From Bacillus sp. SD088 (GTDB lineage Bacteria; Bacillota; Bacilli; Bacillales; Bacillaceae_C), in contig NZ_JADIJK010000002.1 of the NCBI RefSeq assembly GCF_017355205.1, positions 1 through 64,000 on the forward strand: a stretch of DNA of 64,000 bases, written 5' to 3'. A program made the translations under genes and the position numbers. The notes beneath the pieces were generated by a model. It was not told the DNA's origin. It did not search any database and saw only the letters and a program-made list of their open reading frames with translations. Of this stretch, positions 45,913 to 54,304 are shown in pieces. Position 1 is the stretch's first letter. Each line of letters starts with the position of its first letter.

Positions 45913-47172
45913 CTAGCTTAATCTGACTCTCTCCTTAAATTCGGCTAAATCTATCGACTTTCCTTGTTCTTTCCTTGATTCTTCTGCCGCAAATGCAATC
46001 ATATGACTTTCAACTGAAGTACCAGCGGATGTTAGCCCCTTACTCCCATTGTGGTTTCGTACCTCATGTAAAAAATTACTCATAACACCAGTATCCCCTC
46101 CACCATGACCAGATTTTGGTCTATGAATAAAGTTCTCCTTTTTTTGTTTTGTCAAAAAGTCATATACTGTAAACTTATCTTCTTTCATATATCCGCGAAT
46201 TTCACCCTTCGTTCCCATGATTTGAATTCCTCTAGAAATATCGTGTGTAAAGCCAGACATACTGAAGGTTGCCGTTGCACCTTCCTGAAATTGAAGATTG
46301 ACAACTTGGTGATCGACTACATTATTATCTGTATGATATACACATTTACCATATGGGCCGTTTTCCAGCGCCTTGATAACCCCTTCACGAGAAGGATCAT
46401 TTGTAATTTTTCTTAATGATCTCTCGTTTTTTTCTAGATAGGCTCTAGGCGCATAGTACTGGCATTGCTCAGCTGCCGGACAACCATCAAGGCAATAGAG
46501 AGGCGCACCCTCTGGCGCATTTTCCTTGCGAAAATGCATAAGAGAACCAAATGAACTTACATGTGTGCACGGTTTAGAAACCAACCAAGATAAGAGATCC
46601 ATATCGTGACATGATTTTGCAAGAATCATTGGACTTGAAACATCTGAATTTCTCCAATTTCCTCTCACAAAGCTATGAGCCATGTGGAGATTACCGACAT
46701 TTTCATTCAGCTGTATGGAAACAATTTTTCCAATCTCCCCGTCATCAATTGTTCGCTTTATAGCAGACCAGAACGGTGTATAACGAAGAACATGACAAAT
46801 GGTTAGCAACCGATCATACAGATTTTCAGCCTTTTCCATTTTTATACATTCCTCAGGGTCAGGGGACATTGGTTTTTCCAATAGCACATGGTACCCTTTT
46901 TCCAGAGCGCGCATCGTAGGCTCATAATGCATTCGATCCTGTGTAGTGATGACCATAACATCTGCTAATTGAGGTTGAGTAAGCACGTCTGTCCATGTCG
47001 AATACACGCAATCTTCCGGTATTTCATGCTGTTTTGCAAAAAGCTGACTTCTTTCTATATCTGGATCAGCAATGGCAACAAAATTTAGCTCGTGCGGAAA
47101 ATCGATTGCATAATTTCCATAGGCGTTCCCTCTGCTCCCTGCCCCGATCAGTACGGCTGTAACTTGCTTCAT
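45913..47172 (-). CDS. Gfo/Idh/MocA-family oxidoreductase
   Basis: A 419-residue NAD(P)-dependent sugar dehydrogenase. The Rossmann motif is LIGAGSRGNAYGNYA (about 8-22), with EKPMSP carrying the conserved Lys. A Cys-rich insert (CLDGCPAAEQCQYYAPRAYLE; here given split as CLDGCP and CQYY) is typical of one subgroup. The family oxidises sugars or sugar alcohols. It belongs to the sugar catabolic set. GGGAGGAAG precedes the ATG. A gap of about 320 bp separates it from the DUF6528 gene. Confidence 0.88.
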   Translation of the reverse strand: MKQVTAVLIGAGSRGNAYGNYAIDFPHELNFVAIADPDIERSQLFAKQHEIPEDCVYSTWTDVLTQPQLADVMVITTQDRMHYEPTMRALEKGYHVLLEKPMSPDPEECIKMEKAENLYDRLLTICHVLRYTPFWSAIKRTIDDGEIGKIVSIQLNENVGNLHMAHSFVRGNWRNSDVSSPMILAKSCHDMDLLSWLVSKPCTHVSSFGSLMHFRKENAPEGAPLYCLDGCPAAEQCQYYAPRAYLEKNERSLRKITNDPSREGVIKALENGPYGKCVYHTDNNVVDHQVVNLQFQEGATATFSMSGFTHDISRGIQIMGTKGEIRGYMKEDKFTVYDFLTKQKKENFIHRPKSGHGGGDTGVMSNFLHEVRNHNGSKGLTSAGTSVESHMIAFAAEESRKEQGKSIDLAEFKERVRLS

Positions 47173-47225
47173 CTTTTCTTCCTCCCATTAACATTCCCTT
47201 ATTAGAGGGTATTCAAAAGTTCGGT

Positions 47226-47261
47226 AAAAAGGACACTTCAATTCTCTTCGTCCTTTTTGAA
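47226..47261 (-). terminator. Hairpin downstream of the SBP remnant
   Basis: AAAAAGGAC pairs with GTCCTTTTT in the gap between the SBP remnant and the Gfo/Idh gene. Function is uncertain. Confidence 0.45.
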
Positions 47262-47315
47262 CACTCTATTTATTGACATTCTTGTATCACTCATATGCCG
47301 CATTCTCTATCTCCA

Positions 47316-47455
47316 TTATTCTTCTACATTCATTTTTTCAATCGTTTTTACATACTTATCCTAATCTGAAAAAGATTTACTTCCTGCAATGAATTTGTCT
47401 TCCATTTCGTTTATATATTTTTCGATATGATAAAAGTTTCTTCATATTTAGCTTC
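47316..47455 (-). pseudogene. C-terminal remnant of a fourth solute-binding protein
   Basis: Read on the - strand, the frame gives IEKYINEMEDKFIAGSKSFSD, a stop in place of the Trp, then DKYVKTIEKMNVEE. This aligns with the C termini of the three SBPs (KYVxEMxDKF-x-G-x-x-F-x-x-W-x-x-Y). The TGG of Trp has become TAG. A preceding YEETFI matches YTEEETKI with a short deletion. The remainder of the gene is gone. It lies between the DUF1868 gene and the Gfo/Idh gene. Confidence 0.78.
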
Positions 47456-47472
47456 CCTCCTCCAATTCCTCA

Positions 47473-48180
47473 TCAAGGTCTGCCTATCTCCATCTCGCTC
47501 TCTGTTGTGTAACCTTTTTTCACCCGCAATTTCTCTCTTGCCTCGCTACTATATGGCACAAATTCCGACATATCTTCAAAAACCGTGTAATCTATTTTTT
47601 CAATCTTCACTGGCTCCATGTTGGTGATGACTTCCCTGCGCAATCGTTCATTTAATTGTGCGATGACTTGCTTTTCTTCCGATGTTAACTCAGCAATCAG
47701 ATAAGCAAAAGATATATGAAACTGGTACTTATCATGGTTGGCAAATCTTACGCCTGTGGCCTCTGTCAGTTGATCACGAAACGCCTTCATTCTCCGGTTT
47801 GTCTCTTCATCACCAGGATCTACCTCTAAAACAGTCGAACGTATTTGTAGCGGTTTCATTTTTAGGTTTTGAATAAAGGGTAATGACTCTAACTTGTTAT
47901 GAAAAAATTCATCTATTTTCTCTAAAGACTCATCCAAATTTAGAAATTCACTCCATTTTTCTGGCGAACGATTAAAATGACATAATAATTCAAAGACGGT
48001 CATGTGAACGGATTCAATTGGTAAAAATGAATATTTTTGCGCAAAAGGTAATGCTTGATATTCCTTTTGGATTTTTTGAATTGTATTTACCACATTCGGA
48101 TCAGGATATAAATTACTGACAATCGTATTGCCAGGAAACCATTTGATTTTTCCGTTTTGATGAAATTTTAAAGTACTCAT
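47473..48180 (-). CDS. DUF1868 / 2H phosphoesterase-superfamily protein
   Basis: A 235-residue protein with two H-x-T/S motifs: SVHMTVFEL (about residue 58) and YQFHISFAY (about 152), the hallmark of the 2H superfamily (2'-5' RNA ligases and cyclic phosphodiesterases). DUF1868 is a member. Its substrate is unknown. It lies in a sugar locus and is preceded by two LacI-type operators, so a link to the carbohydrate is likely, perhaps processing phosphorylated glycans. AGGGAG precedes the ATG. Confidence 0.78.
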   Translation of the reverse strand: MSTLKFHQNGKIKWFPGNTIVSNLYPDPNVVNTIQKIQKEYQALPFAQKYSFLPIESVHMTVFELLCHFNRSPEKWSEFLNLDESLEKIDEFFHNKLESLPFIQNLKMKPLQIRSTVLEVDPGDEETNRRMKAFRDQLTEATGVRFANHDKYQFHISFAYLIAELTSEEKQVIAQLNERLRREVITNMEPVKIEKIDYTVFEDMSEFVPYSSEAREKLRVKKGYTTESEMEIGRP

Positions 48181-48202
48181 TGTATCTCCCTCTCTCTTAC
48201 TA

Positions 48203-48218
48203 TTGACATCGATGTCAA
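48203..48218 (-). promoter_or_regulatory. Candidate LacI operator O1 before the DUF1868 gene
   Basis: TTGACATCGATGTCAA is a perfect 16-bp palindrome just downstream of a TAAAAT box on the - strand, the same geometry as at 45618. Confidence 0.7.
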
Positions 48219-48271
48219 TTTTACAAGATTAGTATTTTACCTATTTCAAGTTTCGACATCGGCATCGCCTC

Positions 48272-48289
48272 TTTGACACCGATGTCAAA
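48272..48289 (-). promoter_or_regulatory. Candidate LacI operator O2 before the DUF1868 gene
   Basis: TTTGACACCGATGTCAAA, a near-perfect palindrome about 70 bp from O1. A degraded third copy (CGACATCGGCATCG) lies at about 48254-48267. Spaced operators suggest DNA looping. Confidence 0.6.
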
Positions 48290-48348
48290 TTTAGGTTATT
48301 AACACTATACATGAATACGTATTCCATTTCAAGCTAAACCTCAACTTT

Positions 48349-49353
48349 TTATTTGGTTGTTTCGCGGATAATTAATTTGGTTGGAACCTCTATTGAAGTA
48401 AGGTCTGTCATTCCATTAATTAGGCTTTCTAAACGATTGACAATTTCCTTTGATAAAGTTGTAAAATCTTGGGCAATCGTGGTTAAGGAAGGATCAAAAT
48501 ATTGAGCCCATGGAATATTGTCAAATCCAACAATAGAGACATCCGCTGGTATTTTTATATTTAATTCATTCAAAGCTCGGATTAAGCCAATCACTTTTTC
48601 ATCACCAGAGACAAAAATGGCATCAGGTATATTCTCCTTTGTAAAGCCTGCCTTCGTATATAGGTAGACATCTTCGACTGTCTTCATCTGATAAACCACT
48701 TCAATTAAGCTTGCGTCTAATCCTAGTTCACCATAGGCATCCTTTACTCCTTGTACCCGGTCCATATTGACCAGGGATTGATCTCCAATCAATAGAGACA
48801 CTTTCTCTAAACCTTTGCTGACTAAATAGTACATCAATGACTTTAATGCATCATAGTCATTGTTCGTCACATAGGTAACGCCTTCTGTATCACTCTTTCC
48901 AAAAACAATAAAAGGAATTCCTAGCTTTTGAAGATAAATAATCCGCTGGTCCATCGGAGATTCATAAAAAATCACCGCTGCCCCAATAAAACTACTGGAT
49001 GAGTACAGGACAGAATTTTCCATGCTGTCATTCGGTTCCGTGTACTCCACAATTGTATTCATATCATGCTTTCTACATTCGAGGATAATCTTTTCTAATA
49101 AAATATGAAACCATTCCAAAGGGTAAAATTCTGTTTTCGGAACAGAAATTAAAATATTGCGATTGGTTTTATTAATCAATCCTCGCGCATAAGTATTCGG
49201 TACATAATTATACTCTTGTAAAATTTGATTGATTTTTTCATAAGTTGACTTTTTTACATTTTTCTCACCATTTACTACTCTGGATACTGTTTTAGGTGAA
49301 AATCCGGAAATTCTAGCGATATCATAAATCGTTACTTTCTTTTTCTTGTTCAT
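48349..49353 (-). CDS. LacI-family transcriptional regulator
   Basis: A 334-residue regulator. The N-terminal HTH reads TIYDIARISGFSPKTVSRV followed by NGEKNV; the rest is a periplasmic-binding-protein-like sensor domain with DAIFVSGDE and VSIVGFDN. ATG 49353 is chosen because GTGAGG precedes it, it starts at the HTH, and a promoter lies just upstream at 49371-49400. It is immediately upstream of the DUF1868 gene with palindromes in between. It likely controls the DUF1868 and DUF6528 units. Confidence 0.9.
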   Translation of the reverse strand: MNKKKKVTIYDIARISGFSPKTVSRVVNGEKNVKKSTYEKINQILQEYNYVPNTYARGLINKTNRNILISVPKTEFYPLEWFHILLEKIILECRKHDMNTIVEYTEPNDSMENSVLYSSSSFIGAAVIFYESPMDQRIIYLQKLGIPFIVFGKSDTEGVTYVTNNDYDALKSLMYYLVSKGLEKVSLLIGDQSLVNMDRVQGVKDAYGELGLDASLIEVVYQMKTVEDVYLYTKAGFTKENIPDAIFVSGDEKVIGLIRALNELNIKIPADVSIVGFDNIPWAQYFDPSLTTIAQDFTTLSKEIVNRLESLINGMTDLTSIEVPTKLIIRETTK

Positions 49354-49370
49354 TTTTACCTCACTGTGAA

Positions 49371-49414
49371 ACGATATTTTTACAAGTACTTGTATATCAA
49401 ATAGGAGTACTTGT
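49371..49414 (-). promoter_or_regulatory. Promoter with palindromic site of the LacI gene
   Basis: On the - strand, TTGATA and ATATCG are 17 bp apart, and the spacer holds a perfect palindrome ACAAGTACTTGT (49382-49393). A second AGTACTTGT lies 21 bp away (49406-49414), two helical turns. The sequence differs from the TTGACATCGATGTCAA operators, so it may be a second site or belong to another regulator. Confidence 0.5.
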
Positions 49415-49428
49415 GTTTTATTGTACAT

Positions 49429-49887
49429 GATCGTATGAATAGAGACAATTTTCTACCGGACAGCCATCTAGAAATACTGCTAGGGGAGCTATAATACTGC
49501 GGAGTTATTAGCCTTTCGAGTGATTAGGTGAAAATAGGGAGGATAAGCGCGATGGATGAGCAAGCAAATCGACGTATTCTTTGAATCCAGCTGATCTAAC
49601 ATGATGTCATTCATCGAAAATTGCATCTAAACAAGAGCAGCCCCCTAAAGTCTAATCAGGATATTGACACCATTTCTATCTCCAGTTAATTTTTGGAAAG
49701 GTTAATGGTATATCACCCGTTTAATAGGGGGCTAAATACATTAAAAACATCGTTATCGTATATCGAATACATATTACTTTATTAACAATCGTTATTCGCA
49801 GTCTTTTATTCACCACGAGGATAAGGCAACAAGTAGTAAACCTACGAAACACAAGATTTTCATCGGTTATTATTTGTTACAATTTTA
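49429..49887. other. Intergenic region between LacI and GH76 genes
   Basis: AT-rich; no gene of convincing length is found. A 17-codon - strand frame with a hydrophobic start (49864 to 49811) is probably chance. Confidence 0.4.
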
Positions 49888-51285
49888 CTAAAATTTAGTA
49901 CCCTCGTTCTCTGTCAAGTGTTCAATTAATCTATTTGTCGCAGTTCGCAGCTCCCTATACGCTTTTGCTGAAATAACCTTTAGTTCTTTTTGCTGGTCTA
50001 GTAAAAGGTTAAAGCCATCTAAATGCTTTTTCATTTTACCAAACGCTTTTTTCTTTTCGAAATGTTCGATTGATCGCAAATGAAATTTTAATGTGCGCAC
50101 TGCTTGTGGATCTGTCATTTCATCTCCATTAGCCAGTCGTTCCACACGATCAAATAGATCTTCTAGTGATGGTCCCGGAAAAGTCCTATCTAGTATGAAA
50201 GCTTGCTCCATCAACATGACACCACTTAGATTCTGACTAAGGTCAACCGGATAATTCGGCGGATTTTGCCATGAAGCACCGAAAAGAATTTCATCTTCAG
50301 ACTCCGCTAATTGCCATGCACTTTCAGCATTATGCAAAATTAACTGTGCAATCGGTTCCTGTGTCAGGTCTTCTAAAGCTAAATCGGACAGATAGCGGAT
50401 CAATATCCCATTAAACAGACCTCCATCCCCGCCACCACGTTCATGTATAATTTGATTTTCATTGGTAAACCGTTCTATTGTCGTTTCAGCTGTCCGGATC
50501 GCTGATTGCAAATATTCCTGATCCTTAGTGACCCTAAAGAGTTCTACATTTGCACCGACGTATGTTCCTTGATTGTAAGTATATTCCTCACTATGGAAGT
50601 CATCTCCCTCGATGCCATCATAGACAATACCTGTTTCAGGATCGACAAGTGTGGACGTCTGCCATTCATATATTTTTTGGGCCCATTCTAAATCGCCTTC
50701 ATCCCCGTACTCTTGATACAGTCGGGCAGCCAGTATAATCGCTGGGGCATTAGATGGTGTATTTAAAAAATCTGAATCTTTATTCCAAGCAATGCCTCCA
50801 CCCAAGTCATCTCGCCATCCCGTTTTAATATCTTCCCACAATGTAAAAACAGCATTCTTATGCGTTTCATCATTCGTATGTTCATACAGACGAAACATCG
50901 CCAATGCCATCCATAACATATCATCATAAAAATGATTTGTTATTCCACCATTTCGCTCGACAACACCAGAATACAATGAATCTGCTCGGTCAATATATTT
51001 TTTCTCCCCTGCTCGCTCATAAGCATCTACCAGCACATCAATGGCATGTGCCTGCCACCAATAATTAAAACCGTCATCATTTTCATTCGGATATTTGTTA
51101 TTAAACATGCTAATGTCCTTATTCCAAAAATTAGCCTGCAAAGAATCCTGTGACCTCTCTGCTCTCTCTCCCCAAATCCCCTCAGCATTCTGCTCCGCTT
51201 TCACAACACGAAAACTTGTTTCTTGAAATAACAAAGACAAACATATTAATAGTAAAAATACGCTAAAAGAAACTTTTTTTCTCAC
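49888..51285 (-). CDS. Secreted GH76 alpha-1,6-mannanase-like enzyme
   Basis: A 465-residue secreted enzyme. The signal peptide ends near VKA (about residue 30). The GH76 (alpha/alpha)6 domain follows, with catalytic Asp pair Asp121-Asp122 in HFYDDMLW; this Asp-Asp pair matches the GH76 mannanase active site. The segment GGGIAWNKDSDF and HERGGGDGG are typical of GH76. GH76 enzymes cleave alpha-1,6-mannans of yeast and bacterial origin. The C-terminal about 90 residues are helical (FIVAR-like). It starts at GTG 51285 behind GGGAGG. It probably releases oligosaccharides taken up by the ABC importer. Confidence 0.88.
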   Translation of the reverse strand: MRKKVSFSVFLLLICLSLLFQETSFRVVKAEQNAEGIWGERAERSQDSLQANFWNKDISMFNNKYPNENDDGFNYWWQAHAIDVLVDAYERAGEKKYIDRADSLYSGVVERNGGITNHFYDDMLWMALAMFRLYEHTNDETHKNAVFTLWEDIKTGWRDDLGGGIAWNKDSDFLNTPSNAPAIILAARLYQEYGDEGDLEWAQKIYEWQTSTLVDPETGIVYDGIEGDDFHSEEYTYNQGTYVGANVELFRVTKDQEYLQSAIRTAETTIERFTNENQIIHERGGGDGGLFNGILIRYLSDLALEDLTQEPIAQLILHNAESAWQLAESEDEILFGASWQNPPNYPVDLSQNLSGVMLMEQAFILDRTFPGPSLEDLFDRVERLANGDEMTDPQAVRTLKFHLRSIEHFEKKKAFGKMKKHLDGFNLLLDQQKELKVISAKAYRELRTATNRLIEHLTENEGTKF

Positions 51286-52041
51286 TATGGAATCCTCCCA
51301 TTATTTTTTTGAGAGTAGAATCAACAAAAACACAAGGCTCCCGCTACCTTCGACAAGCAAATGTTCTGAGGCGTTCTTTGCCTTTCATTGTTCCAGGTTA
51401 TTATGCAGAACATCGGTTAAGTTTGTGCCGTCCTAGCGCTTCGCCTGCACTAGGACATCCTGTAGGTTACAACGCGCTCCTGCGAGTCTATAGCGCCTGG
51501 AGCTAGACGTCAAGAATCAACCATTATTTTCATACTCTCGGGATCCATCATTCGTTATCGTTTCCTAATGTACGCCTTTCTTTACCACGTTGGATATGTT
51601 ATTCAGAATTTTTCCGTTTTACACTGTTGTAGTTTGCCAGTTTTCTATACTTCATTTTCCCCCTTTCAACTTCTGAGCGAAGTAGGTTATTGTTTCTCGT
51701 ATTCTCTCAGTCCTATTGATTACGCCTACACAAACATCTTCGAATGTCCTTATTGCTGCTCGTTATGTCCCCAAAAGTACTTTTTAGAATGCTGCGGGTA
51801 AGCGCATACATTCACCATAACAGGATATATACATCAAAGTCAATACACAAATTAAAATATCAATATATCATTTGAATTTGATATGACTTTATACTAAAAT
51901 CCTCTAAAGTACGACATAATTTGCATTTTCAGCTTAAATAATCCAATTGGTATATCACTTATGCATACCAATAATTCCCCCTAAAATTTATGGGTTCGAA
52001 AGACGCAAGGGACATGAAATAGAAAAAACTTCATTACTGAA
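51286..52041. other. Gene-free region with dispersed repeat module
   Basis: Between about 51400 and 51510 is a repeat with the module TATAGCGCCTGGAGCTAGAC, a type common between genes in Bacillaceae. The remainder, including several short frames, shows no recognisable gene or transposase. Confidence 0.5.
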
Positions 52042-52384
52042 AACGGGTTTTCAGTTTCGATAATTGGGATTTTCACCTTCGGTATGGGGTTCTCGAGTCA
52101 AGGAATGGGCTTCTTACTTTAAAAATGGGGACTCTTAATCAAGTATGGGGTTCTTATCGGAATTATGGGGTTCTTACTTCAAAAATGGGTTTCTCCTCGG
52201 AATTATGGGGGGCTCTATTTAGATATGGGTTTCTCTTCTTAGATATGGTGTCCTCTACTAATTTATGGGTTTCTCACTTCAAGTATGAGTTCCCCTATTT
52301 AGATATGGGTCCCTTTATCATGTTAGGGGGTTCTCTACTTTAAGATTGTGTTCTTCCAATTATCGGGGGAGTTTCCATAATAGA
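52042..52384. repeat. 20-bp-period degenerate tandem array
   Basis: About seventeen units of ATGGGGTTCTTACTTCAAAA type. Unit starts fall at 52042, 52063, 52084, 52105 and then every 20 bp exactly through 52365. The first half (ATGGGNTTCT) is conserved and the second half is variable. It is too short and spacer-free to be a CRISPR array. No coding is likely. Confidence 0.85.
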
Positions 52385-52431
52385 TTTATCCACTGGCTTG
52401 AATTTTACAAACTCCGCAAGTATTTGGTCAC

Positions 52432-52591
52432 AATAAAGTGAAACTTCATTCAGTGGGGGGTTTTTTCATCCCCCACTGAATGTTAGTTGAACCAATCGGG
52501 TATTTACTGGCAGTTGTCCCCCACTTACAATTCTCGTTTTTACCTCAAATTTTTGAAGTGGGGGTATTACTGCCAGTTAATTCGGGATAAA
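52432..52591. repeat. Dispersed two-hairpin repeat, copy C
   Basis: AATAAAGTGAAACTTCATTC to TTCGGGATAAAA, with hairpins CAGTGGGGGGTTT / CCCCCACTGAATG and ACTGGCAGTTGTCCCCCACTT / AAGTGGGGGTATTACTGCCAG (each arm 20 bases or fewer). It is an intact copy like copy A, with compensating base changes in the stem. Confidence 0.8.
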
Positions 52592-52664
52592 AAACGCCAA
52601 AATGGCGTTTCTTATTGTGAATGAAAATCCTCATCTCCTAAAAATAGATATTTGCGAATCACAC

Positions 52665-53429
52665 TTACACTTTTTCTTCATTCAAAACCCAATGACGAAT
52701 GGCCTTTGCAACCCCATCTGCTTCATTCGTGTCTGTTATCCAATCGGCTGATTCTTTCACTAATTCTTGAGCATTTCCCATGGCGACACCACAACCAGCT
52801 GCTTTAATCATCGCTAAATCATTCAGGCTATCACCAACAGCCAGCATTTGATCCATCGAAATTCCAAGGCGATCACACACCTTTTTTAAAGCATTTGCTT
52901 TGTTGATTCCAAGGGCATTCACCTCAATATTAGAGGGGCTTGAATTGCTAATTTCTAATTGCTTATTCTTTCTTAGCTCTGTTAAAATCTTCTCTCTAAC
53001 TTCTTGATCATCCACATGAAAGCCAAATTTGAGCCATTCCCGTTCAGCAATTTCATCGGGAAAGCCGTCTCGAAATTCTAATTCAGGAGTCATTGCCCAA
53101 AAATGAGCCCCATGTTGATCGCATAGCTCCCACATTGTCTGGACATAATCTCGCTGAAGTGGAGTCCGTTCAAGCAAATTCCCTGATGGATCCCAGATTT
53201 CACTTCCATTGACAGCCACAAAATAGGAAGTCAGCTGTAAAGAACCTGCATAATCATTACAAGATTTTACGTGGCGCCCCGTACTAATCACGATTTGAAC
53301 TCCCTTTTCCACCGCTTCCGCAATTGCCTTTCGATTTTCATCCGAGATCTCATGACGCCGATTTAACAATGTTCCATCCAAATCAAGTGCAATAAGTTTA
53401 AATGACCTGTCCTTCTTTGCCGTCTCCAT
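52665..53429 (-). CDS. Cof-type HAD-IIB phosphatase
   Basis: A 254-residue HAD hydrolase. Motif I is LDLDGTLLN (nucleophile Asp), motif II STGR, and motif IV GDSLNDLAM. The cap is of the IIB type. These enzymes dephosphorylate sugar phosphates, flavin mononucleotide or related metabolites; the substrate is unknown. GGGGAGT precedes the ATG. It is divergent from the ABC exporter operon. Confidence 0.9.
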   Translation of the reverse strand: METAKKDRSFKLIALDLDGTLLNRRHEISDENRKAIAEAVEKGVQIVISTGRHVKSCNDYAGSLQLTSYFVAVNGSEIWDPSGNLLERTPLQRDYVQTMWELCDQHGAHFWAMTPELEFRDGFPDEIAEREWLKFGFHVDDQEVREKILTELRKNKQLEISNSSPSNIEVNALGINKANALKKVCDRLGISMDQMLAVGDSLNDLAMIKAAGCGVAMGNAQELVKESADWITDTNEADGVAKAIRHWVLNEEKV

Positions 53430-53512
53430 TAATGAAACTCCCCTTCTCCCTCGTCATTCTCTACAAGTTGAGTTTACCATGGTGATTGATTATTTTCAAA
53501 ATGGTCTAACTA

Positions 53513-53557
53513 TTGACTAATATTTAATATTCATTTATGGTAGTGAGTAATCACTCA
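53513..53557 (+). promoter_or_regulatory. Promoter and TetR operator of the ABC exporter operon
   Basis: TTGACT (53513-53518) and TATGGT (53536-53541) have a 17-bp spacer. The palindrome TGAGTAATCACTCA lies at 53544-53557, immediately downstream of the -10 box, and so covers the start point. It is the natural target for the TetR-type regulator encoded as third gene of the operon. Confidence 0.7.
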
Positions 53558-53581
53558 TTTTCCCTTGAAGGAGGAGTAGAT

Positions 53582-54304
53582 ATGACTAGCACAATTGTAA
53601 TGAAGGGCATTAGCAAACAGTTTGGAAAAAAAGTAGTTTTAAACGAAATTGATTTAACGGTGGAGCCCGGGCAAATCTATGGTCTGATCGGGCCTTCTGG
53701 TTCTGGAAAAACAACATTGGTAAAATTAATTGTTGGTATGGATCGTCCTTCTACTGGAGAGGTCCATGTCTTAGGAACAGCTGTCCCTAATTTGAAAGTA
53801 TTACAAGAAATTGGCTATATGGCGCAAGCAGATGCCTTATATGCAGACCTAACGGGAGCAGAAAATCTCTCCTTCTTTGCCTCGCTCTTTAAGTTAAAAA
53901 AAGATGTGAAGAAAAAACGGATTGCTTATGCGGCTGATTTAGTAGACCTCTCTTCTCATCTGCATAAAAAAGTCCAAAATTATTCAGGTGGGATGAAACG
54001 TCGCTTATCACTTGCTGTAGCTCTGATTCAAGATCCTGAGGTGCTTGTATTAGATGAACCCACTGTGGGAATTGATCCGGAATTACGCCGATCAATTTGG
54101 GCAGAGATCAGCCGACTAAAAAGGACGGGAAAAACCATATTAGTGACAACTCATGTGATGGATGAAGCAGAGAAATGTGATCAACTCGCGATGATCAGGG
54201 ATGGAAAAATCCTTACAAGCGGAGCTCCACAACAGTTAAAGCAGCAATATGGGATTGTGAATTTAGAGGACGTATTCTTACAAGCTGGAGGGGAAGTAAA
54301 ATGA
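53582..54304 (+). CDS. ABC exporter ATP-binding protein
   Basis: A 240-residue ATPase. Walker A GPSGSGKTT, signature YSGGMKRRLSLA and Walker B LVLDEPTVGIDP are intact. ATG 53582 is chosen because GAAGGAGG lies right before it, rather than an upstream frame start inside the operator. It overlaps the permease gene by four bases (ATGA). It powers an ABC-2-type exporter, probably of drugs, lipids or peptides. Confidence 0.93.
   Translation: MTSTIVMKGISKQFGKKVVLNEIDLTVEPGQIYGLIGPSGSGKTTLVKLIVGMDRPSTGEVHVLGTAVPNLKVLQEIGYMAQADALYADLTGAENLSFFASLFKLKKDVKKKRIAYAADLVDLSSHLHKKVQNYSGGMKRRLSLAVALIQDPEVLVLDEPTVGIDPELRRSIWAEISRLKRTGKTILVTTHVMDEAEKCDQLAMIRDGKILTSGAPQQLKQQYGIVNLEDVFLQAGGEVK

Noticed and set aside
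49811-49864. 17-codon hydrophobic frame after the GH76 gene
   Set aside because: Too short, with no ribosome binding site and no similarity to a known leader peptide.
51568-51801. 77-codon frame in the gene-free region, thought to be a transposase relic
   Set aside because: Cys-rich but no DDE or tyrosine-recombinase motif on either strand.
52042-52384. Possible CRISPR array
   Set aside because: The 20-bp units run back to back with no unique spacers of 30 bp or more, and no cas genes are present.
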